From Hoplostethus atlanticus (lineage: Eukaryota; Chordata; Actinopteri; Trachichthyiformes; Trachichthyidae): DNA of 64,000 bases. The notes under the pieces were generated by a model that had not been told where the DNA came from, searched no databases, and was given only the letters and a program-made list of their open reading frames with translations. The stretch's first letter is position 1; every line of letters begins with the position of its first letter. The stretch spans positions 742,001 to 806,000 of the forward strand of contig JAXDDX010000042.1 in the NCBI GenBank assembly GCA_034670405.1, written 5' to 3'. Made by a program: the position numbers and the translations under genes. Shown here in pieces: positions 41,401 to 49,625 of this stretch.

Positions 41401-44400
41401 GGAACTGATGTCAGAGAGATATTTAGGTACGGATTTCACAAAATGACGCATTTAGCAGCAATGGACCTCGAACGTCATCCGCCGTATCAACATCTATTCC
41501 AACGTCAAAAGGTTTCAGTGTTATTTTTAACCCATTGAGTTATACAGGGCCATGATAATGTGACAGATACCTGCTGAGGAAAAATAAACAGACTAAAATT
41601 CAGAGCGTCATGGCATCCCTTTCAGTGTCGTCGTTCAGTACCTGTCTCCAGTCAGAGGCAGCAGGACTCGTGCTTGGGCTGAGAAAACGATGAAGGACAC
41701 CCTCATGTTTGGGCTGCAGAGAAAAACAGAAACACATATCAAACAACAGGAAGGAGAAATGAGTTAAATGCCAATTCAAAGAAATGGGATTGCACTCGGT
41801 TATGAGCATGTATTTAATTCAATTTCATAACACTGACTCGATTTTTCCATCTCCAGCCTTCACCCAAGCCCTTCCTTACTTACCTCAGCAGCCATATTCT
41901 TTATCACACAGCATGATGTGTAAAATACTTAAAATAAGGCATGTAACGAACATCTTTGGTATTGCTGAACACTTCCGCTGAGCTGGCTGAACTCACTACT
42001 GTGTGGACGTAGTAGGAGAAAAGACGAACTCAGGCCAAACTGATCTGAGGACGCTCTGCAGGTTTTAATCTGCTGTGTGGAGACATTTTAGGTTTCCAAT
42101 TAAGGAAGGAAACGGCAACAAGAGAGTGTTTGCAAGTATTGTAAGAGAGCCTCGCCTAACAGGAAACACCATGTGCAACAACATCACCATGAAACACTCA
42201 CCAGAATATGGTTAAATGTGTTGGTGATAAATGAAGCTGTTCCTCTTTTCTACTTTTCTAGAGAAATCTCCGTTACGTAGATGTATGACTGGTTTTGGCT
42301 TTGATTTGTTTTTTACCTTTTTTTTTTTTCTTACTCTCTTTTAAGCTTATTTGGGGATGAAATTAGTCTTAAAATTTTAATTGAACTGTTATTAAAAACA
42401 CCTTTAAAGGGTTTTAATGTAACTTACAGTCACCCTGTTTATCCCTGTTTGCACTTTGTTTTTGTTTTCAGTCAGAACGGTCTTCATTCAGATGAAATAT
42501 CGAACCACGAACCCTGTATGGTGTTTCGGACCAAACCGTGAGCGGATGCATCGTTACATCACCTCTTAAAACAGGCTTTAATAAAGTCAGTGTGATTGAC
42601 GGTTTAACATGAAGTTTTCAAGAACAGTGTTAATAAATAGCCAAAGACACAGGGCTCCCTTAACGTCGACTAATATTAGCATATAACATTTTTGGCTTCG
42701 CAGAGGACGGAGGAAGTGATGATTCAGACAGGAAACAGGTTGTCGTGAGGATGAGTCACACATAAACACATACACACGCATCCTGTTACACAAATATAAA
42801 CTTTGTACCTGTCACTTTTTAAGGGTGTGAACGGGCACTGGACACGCCGATGTGTTCGCAGACCTGTGAGCTCGGCGTCCGACTAGGCGTCTCTTCTGTA
42901 CAGGCGTTGCTGTTTATTCTGCGGCCGCTCTATCATAACGGAGCACCCACTCACCGCCTTACAAACTTCTGAGCTGCTTTTTTGCAAAACACAGCTGGTC
43001 GCTGGAGTAAATATCCAGGTGAGATCCAGCCAACAGCTAGGAAAACCATGCACGTATCAGCATTGTGATATGGGAAATGTACTCCTGCAGCAAAAAACGT
43101 CCTAGAAAAGTTCACTGCCACAAAAGAAGGCGACCCCCCCCGTGGAGCCAATTCAACTTCAGAGAATTAGTTGAAGAAGTGTTTCCTGGACGGGGCCTTC
43201 AGAGATCCAAAGCCTTCAGAGCATAAGGAGAGGTGCTGATATTTCTCACCCACATGACACATGGCCCAGTCGCGATCCTCCCCCGCAAACATAGCACAAT
43301 CTTTAAGCCACACGGCCAGATTTGGCAGGGTAGCGATGGCAGCCGTATAGATCCACATCCTGTCTGCAAGTTCCACTTTCAGACACTGATGGGAGTCATA
43401 TGTGGAGTAAAAACTAACCACACCGAGATACGCTCGGTGTTAATTTGAAGTCAAACTTTAGGATTGCGATAAACGGGGAGAGTGGGAGCTCTTGATTGTA
43501 TACGTTATCTAATTTCCTAATTGTCAGCAAGGCTTGACAATAAACTCTGTCTTCTGATATGGTATAAAGAGGCTGTGATGCCAGGGACAAATCAGAGGGT
43601 GGTGGTGGTGGTGGTGGTAGTGGAGGGGTTGGGGTTGGGGGGGTGGGGGGTTGATGAAGTAGTCCAGTTTTCTCCACATGGCGGAACAGAAGTGCTCTTG
43701 GTAAGCGAGCATTGTTTAGCAGATTGTCCTCGTTGCCTTCCAGTGTTCTTTTGCTTTACTGTACATTGTCTGCCTGTCAGCCGTTCTGTGGTGGAAGCAG
43801 GGGATATGTGTGGAACTGGACCCCCCCGGTGCAAATGGCCATTCTCACAGCCCAGAAGACTGCTCCTCTCTGCCACCCACTCCCACCTGGTGCCTTTGCT
43901 ATTTTCTTCAACCAACCACTTCATTCTGGCTGGGTCGCTACCGTCTGTACTGTGCTGGCAGGCACCATTTGACTCAAACGTTATGCAAGCTCAACGTTTC
44001 AAGTCGGTTCTCCGCCTGACGTTTTGCCTTTAGAATTAATTTTGCACAAAAACGGACGCAGGGAGTTTTGCAATTTGATAGTTTGCAATATAGCTGGAAA
44101 GCCCATTATCTGTGCAACTGAAAGGATGTCACTGAGGTTGTGGAGTGAAATTGAAATTTTGAAATTGTAGAGATCCATTCCACAACATAACCACCCAATA
44201 TCCCCTTCAGAAAAAAACCTTTACCGGAATATTTCATTTTGGAATAAAATTCTTCAGTGGGATCCTATATTTGTATTCCTACATGTAAATGGCCAAAGAA
44301 AAGGCTGTATGTTTGGAGTGTGGTGGACTGTACACTCACCTCACAAATCGGTCAATGAGATTCTTGACGAAGGAGTAAATTTCGACCCAGTCGGCAGAAA

Positions 44401-47400
44401 CACTTCCAGACCTGCAGCAAGGAAAGCACAGTCAGCTTGCAGATATCAGAGCTAGCAAATAGTGAGCTGATGAGTAAAGGAGTTAACCGGGGTGGGAAAT
44501 AAACACCCGTCACATGCTGGGTAATTGTGCCGTGCCATTTTAGCAGGTAACCAGAAGCCCTATTCCATCCTAAAAATCTAGTTGGTCAAACAGCAAAACA
44601 TGATGCTTCCTGCTGATCACAACTTGTGGTAATCTCTATGACATGCTGTTAATTGAGGAATTATTGTATCTCATATACATGCTGTGGAAATAAGAATACA
44701 CATGTAATACAAATCAAACCCATGAAGTTCAGTCCTTACTGGGAGTCAGACGATGGGGGTTTTATTGTAGCAGTAATTGTAAACTAGCGATCGAAGATAG
44801 GCCAGTCAAGCAGCTATAACCAGGTCAGGAAACTCACTTTTGTGACCATTACATCCTAATATTTACTGGCAACTTGACTTTATAATAGCATAAGACTTTC
44901 AAAAGGATTGCTGTCAAAGTTACCAACCCAAGCCAGAATCACCAGCGTTTGGCCGGTGTTCATTTCCCCCCTAGACAATCACAGAAAATTACAAAAGCGA
45001 TGTAAAGTAAGAAAGACTTATGAATCCTTTAGTCGCATTAAAACTAATTAACAAGGACGTTACGATTTCCTAATCATCGAAACTAATACATAAATTTCTA
45101 GGTGTAATCAAGGGCAAGCCAATGTTATGTGGGTGTCAACTTGTAGCCCTTGGCCTGTCTCACCCCTCGATAAGTCAACCTGACGAAAATGAACACAGTG
45201 CGTAAAATGTGCCCTTGGTGTAACGAGGAAGGGGTAATTAAACCAATAATTACAATTCAATGTATGTGCGGAGAACATAAAACAGAAGAGTTTGACCATT
45301 AGGAAGCTCATCTTTCATGGCGTCTCTCTCCTCCCCTGTGCCCAAAGACAAGGTCAAACAGTGGAGGGGGGAGGCAGGGGGGAGGCAGGGGGGAGGGTAG
45401 AGGAAAGTTACACTGCTCTTTGACAATATTGTAATGTCACCTGCTAATTAGCACAGTGGTTAACAGTTGGTGGTGGAGTAGCGGTGAAAGGGGCAATAAG
45501 TAAGGTTTTTACTGCCCCACGTCACAGAACGACCATAATATATCTGCAGGGGCGGATAGGGCTGTTGATCAATACCAGGGACTCAACCATTACTAGGCCA
45601 GCTGCTGAGATTTCTGGCCTTCAAAATAAAATCACTCTCTGGCCCGTATTCTGTTTTGGAAAAAAAGTCCCAGCACACACGCGCACACACTCACACACAG
45701 ATACACACACATACACACACACCCCTTCCTGAAAATAAAGGCAGAGGGGTTTTCCCAGGAAAGTCATACCTGACACCGGGTGTTTAGAACAGCAAATGGA
45801 AAAGTTTTCATGACCTGGCTAGAAGTTGAATCACTTGGCGTCGGAGAGTAGTAAAACAGGCAATTATTTATATAAAAATGCTGCAGACCATTTACTGTGA
45901 CAGATCCTCTGGCGTCAACATCTGAGGCTCGGTGCTTAGTGTTATCTATGTGCAGCCTAACCAGGAAGTCCTACAGTAGGGCCGCTTTATCAGCACGGCT
46001 TCGTGGAATGAAAGCAGATCAACTTTCTGGAATGAGACTTGCAACTGGAAAGAGCAAATCACCGAGGATTAGCCTTTCATCATCTACATTTCACAAATAT
46101 AAACTCGTATATGTAGCTAAACCACCCACTTGTATATGTGGAGAACAGAGCAGAGCGGAGTCAGATTTACTCGTGCCAACAATCTCTGTCATCATCCTGT
46201 AATTTTGCAATTTAAATCGGGGTGGAGGGTCTTGGATCTAGGGCAGAGAAGAGCTTCAACTCAACGACCCTGAGCGGTGGCACTGGTCCAAGTTTAGGCA
46301 GGACGGTATTAAAAACATTTACGTGGTGTGAACTCCCTTTAAAGGTAATGCAGGCCTGTGTGCATGTGTTACTTGCAGTGTAAACTTTTGCTGACCTGAC
46401 TGAATCTCTTCATGCAGCGATAGTAAATCAGTGTGTGAGTATGACAAGACAGGGTTAACAGGGCCAAGGTCCGGTCAAATCTGCTGGTCTTCCTGTGATA
46501 GTTTGCACCATCAAGACAGGAAATGCTTCTTCCGTCTCCATAAACACTGAAATGTTGTAGCCTATAGACCAAGATGGGTTTTTGAAGACGAATACCGATA
46601 CCGATACCAATAGCTGACACTGATAGACAAAAAACTCCAAGTATTCAGTATTTCACCCAGAACTTTCTTCTTGTCGGGGTTTGAAAAGCCTCTGAAACAG
46701 CATTTAGACCATCAAGGACACTAGACCTCCGTTGAAACCAGACAGAGGAAATCATTTTTGTCTTTTAGTTTAATGGATGAATAACATACGCAAAGAAAAT
46801 AACATTTCATTGCAGGTTTGTTTTGTTATTATTCAGCAGAGGTCAGGGAGGAACCTCCATCATATCCGTAATGTAATACAAGGCCAGTATCGGCCTGATA
46901 TATCGGTCTGACCCGAGTTAAATCCAGAACTACCTCCAGTACTAATTCACCATAGTGGAAAGATAAATGCATAAATGAGAAAACTCTGAAATTGCGCCAC
47001 TCTGTGTTTTATCAGGGAGGAAGAGTTGATAACGATACAATCTACTTTATGGTCAGTCATCCCACATGGCAGCACACCCCGCGTAACCATTGGCAACCAC
47101 TCTCCAGCCAATCAGTGACAAGCCTTTGTTATCTGGGATGTTTCTGGACAGTCCGGAGGGAAACAGTCTGAACCAGAACCATCGTGTCCTGAGTTGAACT
47201 TCATCGGTCTCAGTGATTTAGCATCTTTATCCCATCACTTGACTCTTTCACCTCTATTGATCCAGGGGAGTCAGCTGAGCACGTGCAGGCCTGCTGCCCA
47301 GTAGCTGCCCAGTACAACCAGTCTCCTTCTATTAGGCTACTGGGAGCTGCCCAGTACAACCAGTCTCCTTCTATTAGCTACTGGGAGCTGCCCAGTACAA

Positions 47401-48381
47401 CCAGTCTCTTAATGTTAGCTACTGGGAGCTACCCAGTACAACCAGTCTCTTAATGTTAGCTACTGGGAGCTACCCAGTACAACCAGTCTCCTTCTATTAG
47501 CTACTGGGAGCTACCCAGTACAACCAGTCTCCTTCTATTGGCTACTGGGAGCTGCCCAGTACAACCAGTCTCCTTCTATTGGCTACTGGGGGCTGCCCAG
47601 TACAACCAGTCTCCTACTGTTTGCTACTGGGGGCTACCCAGTACAACCAGTCTCTTAATGTTAGCTACTGGGAGCTACCCAGCACAACCAGTCTCCTTCT
47701 ATTAGCTACTGGGAGCTGCCCAGTACAACCAGTCTCCTTCTATTGGCTATTTGGAGCTACCCAGTACAACCAGTCTCTTAATGTTAGCTACTGGGAGCTG
47801 CCCAGTACAACCAGTCTCCTTCTATTAGCTACTGGGAGCTACCCAGTACAACCAGTCTCCTTCTATTAGGCTACTGGGAGCTACCCAGTACAACCAGTCT
47901 CCTTCTATTGGCTACTGGGAGCTGCCCAGTACAACCAGTCTCCTACTGTTTGCTACTGGGGGCTGCCCAGTACAACCAGTCTGCTCTTGGCCACTGGAGC
48001 CGGTGGGTACAGTGCCTTGCTCAAGGGCACCTCGGTGGTAGCTGCTGACGGAGGGAGAGGCCGCGGGCTCGAACCGGTGACCGTCCGGTCACCAGCCAGC
48101 CGACCCCTCTCATCTCTCGACAGACCAACGACAGTACAGTAGACCAAACCCGCCATATTGTAACACAGTTTATAGGTGCACCGAGTCAAACTAACGTTGA
48201 GTGACTTCCATACTTACTTGTCTAAAACGAAGTACAAGTCGTAGGCTCCGTGACAGGACGCTTCCTCCGCACGAGCGCACGAAGCTAGCAAACTCAGGAG
48301 GATTAACACAACTGCCGTCCATTGGGTCTTTCCTTGAAGAACTTTACTCTTCGTGGTCAGAGTTGATAACTGGTCCAACAT
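18762..48381 (-). CDS. antxr2: Anthrax toxin receptor 2 / CMG2 orthologue, 16 of about 17 coding exons
   Basis: Single-pass type I membrane receptor. In mammals it binds collagen IV, laminin and collagen VI through a vWA/I domain and links to actin through its tail. Sixteen exons with GT-AG borders join in phase into 480 codons; the human protein is 489 residues with a final exon of about 12. Domains in order are: signal peptide (residues about 1-38), vWA domain (about 48-220) with MIDAS motif DKSGS (D54, S56, S58), T122 in GET and D151 in LTDG, Ig/IPT-like region (about 220-317), membrane segment (about 321-341) followed by WWFWPLCC, and a long cytoplasmic tail with [10 protein letters not shown]. 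The tail wording [19 protein letters not shown] is closer to ANTXR2 than to ANTXR1. Exon lengths of 72, 72, 69, 81 and 96 bp are those expected for the family. The terminal exon was not found. Whether this is the a or b teleost copy is not resolved. Identity is near certain; the exact ends of the transcript are not. Confidence 0.97.
18860..18965 (+). repeat. Interspersed repeat family C, copy 1
   Basis: GAGAGGAAAAATACAAACTG followed by TACAGGTGAAACAAAAACAC. Same layout at 31320-31395 and, inverted, 50395-50520. Confidence 0.6.
19119..19289 (-). CDS. antxr2: antxr2 exon 15: cytoplasmic tail
   Basis: 171 bp (57 codons), acceptor GTGTAG and donor GTGAGT. It encodes [37 protein letters not shown], and ends NKWYTPIK. 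The match to human [31 protein letters not shown] is the strongest evidence for ANTXR2 over ANTXR1. Confidence 0.97.
19556..19715 (-). repeat. Interspersed repeat family A, degraded copy
   Basis: Resembles the 51770-51880 part of the family (ATTGAATATAGGCACAATAT, then a pyrimidine-rich end). More diverged than the other copies. Confidence 0.45.
19812..19836. repeat. (GT)12 microsatellite
   Basis: Dinucleotide run in antxr2 intron 14; reads (CA)n in the transcript. Confidence 0.97.
20515..20560. repeat. G-tract block in antxr2 intron 14
   Basis: At least five G-runs on the + strand, including G10-11; C-rich in the antxr2 transcript. Confidence 0.85.
21051..21140 (-). CDS. antxr2: antxr2 exon 14: conserved cytoplasmic motif
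   Basis: 90 bp (30 codons), acceptor CCTCAG and donor GTCAGT. It encodes [20 protein letters not shown] then [10 protein letters not shown]. The [13 protein letters not shown] block with paired tyrosines is almost identical in ANTXR1 and ANTXR2; these tyrosines are in the tail region reported to be Src-phosphorylated in mammals. Confidence 0.95.
21477..21527 (-). CDS. antxr2: antxr2 exon 13: proline-rich juxtamembrane segment
   Basis: 51 bp (17 codons), phase 0 at both ends, acceptor ATCCAG and donor GTGAGT. It encodes [17 protein letters not shown]. Human has [18 protein letters not shown] here, so the acidic run is replaced by more proline. Skipping this exon would keep the frame. A (UG)17 tract sits about 64 nt upstream in the transcript. 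Confidence 0.93.
21592..21626. repeat. (CA)17 microsatellite upstream of antxr2 exon 13
   Basis: In the sense of the gene this is (UG)17, lying about 64-99 nt before the exon 13 acceptor. Confidence 0.97.
22425..22530 (+). repeat. Interspersed repeat family D copy in antxr2 intron 12
   Basis: TTAAAATATACTCGTTTGGT, then TGCAAGATAAATACATGAAG, then GACTTCTACAATGGCTAGCA. Confidence 0.65.
24139..24160. repeat. (TG)11 microsatellite
   Basis: Dinucleotide run in antxr2 intron 12. Confidence 0.97.
25582..25677 (-). CDS. antxr2: antxr2 exon 12: transmembrane segment
   Basis: 96 bp (32 codons), phase 0 at both ends. It encodes [20 protein letters not shown] then [12 protein letters not shown], one membrane-spanning helix. 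The tandem cysteines C346/C347 at the inner face match the human LCC motif; cysteines here are palmitoylation candidates in this family. Confidence 0.96.
25881..25938. repeat. TA-rich tract
   Basis: Three (TA)n stretches separated by GTTA and CTATA interruptions; flanked by repeated CTAGTTCTATA/TAGTTCTATAG words that are near-inverted. Confidence 0.95.
26114..26143. repeat. (AT)15 microsatellite
   Basis: Dinucleotide run flanked by TTC and GAA, making a near-perfect palindrome. Confidence 0.97.
26354..26427. repeat. (CA)37 microsatellite downstream of antxr2 exon 11
   Basis: Uninterrupted 74-bp run, (UG)37 in the transcript, about 200 nt after the exon 11 donor. Confidence 0.99.
26626..26704 (-). 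CDS. antxr2: antxr2 exon 11: membrane-proximal extracellular region
   Basis: 79 bp, acceptor TTTCCAG and donor GTGAGT. It encodes [20 protein letters not shown] then ITASTC, aligned with human [26 protein letters not shown]. A (CA)37 run on the + strand lies about 200 bp downstream and reads as (UG)37 in the transcript. Confidence 0.95.
30430..30600 (+). repeat. Interspersed repeat family D copy in antxr2 intron 10
   Basis: TTAAAATATACTCATTTGGT, then GACAGATGCAAGATAAATGC, then GACTTCTGCAATAG. A shorter relative lies at 26960-27070. Confidence 0.65.
30642..30664. repeat. (GCATT)n pentamer run
   Basis: Four full GCATT units and a partial fifth in antxr2 intron 10. Confidence 0.96.
31320..31395 (+). 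repeat. Interspersed repeat family C, copy 2
   Basis: GAGAAGAAATACAAACTGTG then CAGGTGAGACAAAGAGGCCT. Confidence 0.65.
32030..32095 (+). repeat. LINE 3'-tail-like stretch
   Basis: GGGGACAATAAAGCGGAATT GGATTG resembles the 3' ends of fish non-LTR retrotransposons. Similar words occur at 60380-60415 (GGGGATCAATAAAGTTTCTG) and 62395-62415. No reverse transcriptase frame is attached. Confidence 0.4.
32426..32495 (-). CDS. antxr2: antxr2 exon 10: Ig/IPT-like extracellular region
   Basis: 70 bp, acceptor TTCCAG and donor GTAAGT. It encodes [20 protein letters not shown] then VG. The LCPAP signature is shared with human SMLCPAPILNKAG. It shares split codons with the exons on both sides. Confidence 0.93.
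32496..35184 (-). other. antxr2 intron 9
   Basis: 2.7 kb. No strong feature. 34200-34370 has the look of a degraded interspersed repeat, but I could not pair it with another copy in the window. Confidence 0.75.
35185..35280 (-). CDS. antxr2: antxr2 exon 9: Ig/IPT-like extracellular region
   Basis: 96 bp, acceptor CTGCAG and donor GTGAGT. It encodes [20 protein letters not shown] then [11 protein letters not shown], matching human [26 protein letters not shown]. Confidence 0.95.
35281..36101 (-). other. antxr2 intron 8
   Basis: 821 bp, more than half of it a minus-oriented family A repeat (35455-35922). Confidence 0.85.
35455..35922 (-). repeat. Interspersed repeat family A, copy 2
   Basis: Minus orientation: GGAGGTTCCTCCCTGACC at one end, GAGGCTTTTCCACCCTGACA inside, and CAGCATCGGTCCAACCCTAA at the other end. 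Confidence 0.8.
36102..36162 (-). CDS. antxr2: antxr2 exon 8: linker to the Ig-like region
   Basis: 61 bp, acceptor TCCTCCAG and donor GTGAGT. It encodes [20 protein letters not shown]. The two cysteines match family disulfide positions. Together with exon 9 it creates an N-glycosylation sequon (N235-E-T) across the exon junction that is absent at this place in human (GEEF). Confidence 0.95.
36163..39324 (-). other. antxr2 intron 7
   Basis: 3.2 kb. No microsatellite of note and few recognisable repeats, so it is cleaner than neighbouring introns. No coding signal. Confidence 0.8.
39325..39405 (-). CDS. antxr2: antxr2 exon 7: end of vWA domain
   Basis: 81 bp, acceptor AACAG and donor GTAAGT. 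It encodes [20 protein letters not shown] then LKGIVNS, aligned gap-free with human [27 protein letters not shown]. It has no long open frame of its own and was found only by reading the minus strand. Confidence 0.94.
39406..40097 (-). other. antxr2 intron 6
   Basis: 692 bp. It contains one copy (39670-39790) of a repeat also seen at 53880-53990; otherwise nothing recognised. Confidence 0.8.
39670..39790. repeat. Repeat pair H, copy in antxr2 intron 6
   Basis: Shares TATGTTGGAGGAGTG-CAGC and a CACCCCTTCCTCCCTGA end with 53880-53990, at an estimated three quarters identity. Confidence 0.5.
40098..40166 (-). CDS. antxr2: antxr2 exon 6: vWA domain
   Basis: 69 bp, acceptor CTGCAG and donor GTAAGA. 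It encodes [20 protein letters not shown] then EQQ, corresponding to human [23 protein letters not shown]. The YCVG strand is fully conserved. Confidence 0.95.
40167..40548 (-). other. antxr2 intron 5
   Basis: 382 bp, no recognised element. The short intron 4 (40654-40784, 131 bp) is likewise plain. Confidence 0.85.
40549..40653 (-). CDS. antxr2: antxr2 exon 5: vWA domain, MIDAS aspartate
   Basis: 105 bp (35 codons), in phase 0 at both ends. It encodes [20 protein letters not shown] followed by DGK; D151 is the last MIDAS residue. One residue shorter than human in the loop before the strand. It then diverges to [11 protein letters not shown], against human DGLVPSYAEKE. Confidence 0.95.
40785..40866 (-). 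CDS. antxr2: antxr2 exon 4: vWA domain, MIDAS threonine loop
   Basis: 82 bp, acceptor TTTTAAG and donor GTAAGT. It encodes [20 protein letters not shown] then MHLGIEA. T122 of GET is the MIDAS threonine. The neighbouring loop reads FMHLG where human ANTXR2 has YIHEG; the histidine is kept and the acidic residue is replaced by leucine. Confidence 0.95.
40867..41641 (-). other. antxr2 intron 3
   Basis: 775 bp. A minus-oriented SINE-like copy (41159-41290) takes up much of it. No other feature seen. Confidence 0.85.
41159..41290 (-). mobile_element. tRNA-derived SINE-like copy in antxr2 intron 3
   Basis: The complement shows CACTGCCAAATTTAAAGGTT, then CAATTCCCACCGGGG, then CTGTAAGATGCTCTGGGTAA: the same order as the copy at 49500-49625. 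Confidence 0.7.
41642..41713 (-). CDS. antxr2: antxr2 exon 3: vWA domain core strand
   Basis: 72 bp, acceptor CTGCAG and donor GTACTG. It encodes [20 protein letters not shown] then TGDR, aligned with human [20 protein letters not shown] without gaps. A longer open frame runs over the same bases in another phase and is not the coding one. Confidence 0.95.
41714..44339 (-). other. antxr2 intron 2
   Basis: 2.6 kb. It includes a (GGT)n and G-rich block at 43598-43655 (C-rich in the transcript) and otherwise unremarkable sequence. The 170-codon plus-strand frame at 43521-44033 has no recognisable domain and is judged non-coding. Confidence 0.8.
43598..43655. repeat. (GGT)n and G-rich tract
   Basis: About seven GGT triplets followed by G-runs, in antxr2 intron 2. 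Confidence 0.95.
44340..44411 (-). CDS. antxr2: antxr2 exon 2: vWA domain, MIDAS serines
   Basis: 72 bp, acceptor CTGCAG and donor GTGAGT. It completes DKSGSV and encodes [16 protein letters not shown], matching the human stretch NNWIEIYNFVQQLAERF in layout and length. It holds MIDAS residues S56 and S58. Confidence 0.95.
45362..45400. repeat. G-rich tandem triplication
   Basis: GGAGGCAGGGG-type unit of about 11 bp repeated three times in antxr2 intron 1. Confidence 0.9.
45676..45722. repeat. Imperfect (CA)n
   Basis: CACA run interrupted by GCG, TCA, GAT and AT. Confidence 0.95.
46560..46920 (+). repeat. Interspersed repeat family A, copy 3
   Basis: The most complete copy. The 5' end has ATACCGATACCGATACC, the 3' end GGCCAGTATCGGCCTG. 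The ends are roughly inverted, which suggests a non-autonomous DNA transposon. Confidence 0.8.
47290..47982. repeat. 41-bp minisatellite, 17 copies, in antxr2 intron 1
   Basis: The core CCCAGTACAACCAGTCT recurs every 41 bp (42 at two places), 17 times from 47309 to 47970. The second half of the unit comes in three versions: CCTTCTATT, CTTAATGTT and CCTACTGTT. The array ends about 235 bp downstream of the exon 1 donor in transcript direction. A frame through it translates as a repetitive peptide but has no coding support. Confidence 0.97.
48218..48381 (-). CDS. antxr2: antxr2 exon 1: start codon, signal peptide, start of vWA domain
   Basis: 164 bp, 54 codons plus 2 bases. The ATG at 48379-48381 is the first one after an in-frame TAG at 48439-48441, and it has A at -3. 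An open frame extends a few codons upstream only through TTG. A hydrophobic stretch (residues about 21-35, [15 protein letters not shown]) precedes a likely signal-peptidase site after CARA. C43, expected to form a disulfide in this family, and the DLYFVLD strand follow. The exon ends at GACAA|GTAAGT, so the MIDAS lysine codon is split across intron 1. The 20 residues before the hydrophobic core are rather long for a signal peptide. Confidence 0.95.
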
Positions 48382-48640
48382 TTTGCAAAACAATAACAAA
48401 GACGAGTTGAGAGAAAAACTTGGTAAAAGTAAATAACCCTAACGTTAGGCGTTTTCACAGAACGCTGAGAAAAGAGCGACGGTTTAAACCGACATGCACA
48501 TCCCGGAGTCCGAGCAGCAACATGTCAAAGTTCTGGCAAAACAATAAAGTTAACTGCGAAATAAAGGAAATCACACGCTGGACGTCACCGACTTTGTTTC
48601 TCCATCCCCCTGACTCACTACCACTCAGTCATATCCTCAA
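48382..48640 (-). promoter_or_regulatory. Probable antxr2 5' UTR and CpG-enriched proximal promoter
   Basis: Sequence just upstream of the ATG is visibly richer in CG dinucleotides than its surroundings, and the enrichment continues into exon 1. On the minus strand there is a CRE-like GTGACGTC (complement of 48581-48588), about 200 bp before the ATG. No clear TATA box. Transcription start is not determinable here. A regulatory role is inferred from position. Confidence 0.45.
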
Positions 48641-49499
48641 TAAAGCCCAGCCTACTGCCAGGCTGAGCATGAATCTGTTTAGAGGGTAAACCGCTGCGCA
48701 AGAAACTTCCCCGTGCTGAAGTACACAAACCATACGAAAGTTATGCCGCCTTCAGGTGCCTCTCGTACTTCTGAGTTCCTAAAGTCGTGCATACAAGTTG
48801 TCGATTTTAGTTGGAAATGATGTTGCAAAAGTAGTGCTTGTGTGGCTGTTGTGTTATTTTAGAAACTCTGTGCTTCAATGGAAGAATGAAGAGGAGAACA
48901 TGTGCATAAGGCATGTAATTGAAGTTTCAATTAATTTAGTAGCAGAAGCTGTGGTATACATCCGGTTATTTTGTGATTTGATTATTTATTTACTTTTTTA
49001 TTATTCCTGGAAATGTGAAATTCTCTTTTTTTTGCTCAAGTATACTATACTTAAAGAGCTACGGCCTCATAAGAGATTGGGCCCAACCTCACTAACCACA
49101 AGGCCACCCTGCCACCTCCAAACCCATCCCAAAGCCCTTTAGTGGTTGACAAAGCTTCTATACTCACCGCCATTTTTCCCCTCAAGACACGCCGTTAAAC
49201 GTTGCAACTCAACACCTGGGGTACCATGGGAAATTCTGACTTTCACACTCATATACCACTCTGCTGGGCTGCTTGTTTATGAATTTCGACATTTCTGGCA
49301 GCACTTGAATGCACAATAAAGCGCGCATGCGTGAGGTGGAACGAGCTGTTAGTTTTGAAGGTGTGGAGGTACCAGGGAACACACCCAATAACATCTGCAT
49401 CATCTTTAAGACAAGGCTACTTGATAATGTTACTATAACAATAACCACACAGGTCACAGCTGTGTTATTTCCAACATTCATTTATTTTTTATTTTTTAG

Positions 49500-49625
49500 A
49501 CTAAATGTGATCCTGTGTAGTTCAATGGCACTGACACTGCCAGGGGTTTGATTCCCACCAGTGCATACATTTTAACCAATGGTTAAAATGTATGCACTGT
49601 AAGATGCTTTGGGTGAAAGCAAATG
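49500..49625 (+). mobile_element. tRNA-derived SINE-like copy
   Basis: Has an A-box-like TGTAGTTCAATGGCAC, a B-box-like GGGTTTGATTCCCACC, then a tail CTGTAAGATGCTTTGGGTGA. This tail type is widespread in teleost SINEs. The middle carries a perfect 18-bp inverted repeat (49561-49597). The tRNA fold is not intact, so it is not a tRNA gene. Confidence 0.75.

Larger units (their letters stand above)
44412..48217 (-). other. antxr2 intron 1
   Basis: 3.8 kb between exons 1 and 2. It contains the 41-bp minisatellite (47290-47982) and a SINE-like fragment with TTGCTCAAGGGCAC at about 48010-48110, both within the first kilobase after exon 1. It also holds a family A repeat (46560-46920), an imperfect CA run (45676-45722) and a G-rich triplication (45362-45400). 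Confidence 0.85.

Noticed and set aside
43521-44033. 170-codon plus-strand open frame
   Set aside because: It includes a poly-valine run from the GGT repeat and lies antisense in intron 2. No known domain.
47579-47869. Repetitive 96-codon frame that might look like a repeat protein
   Set aside because: It is the minisatellite read in frame. The 41-bp unit is not a multiple of three, so the apparent peptide repeat is just 3 x 41 bp.
47290-47982. Regularly spaced units resembling a CRISPR array
   Set aside because: There are no unique spacers; the whole 41-bp unit is repeated with few variants, in a vertebrate intron.
48382-48399. Upstream TTG as an alternative start for antxr2
   Set aside because: The frame extends to a TAG at 48439-48441 but has no ATG before 48381. 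A TTG start is not expected in a vertebrate gene.
49500-49560. Possible tRNA gene on the + strand
   Set aside because: A- and B-box-like words are present but acceptor and anticodon stems do not pair. A SINE tail follows, so it is a SINE head.
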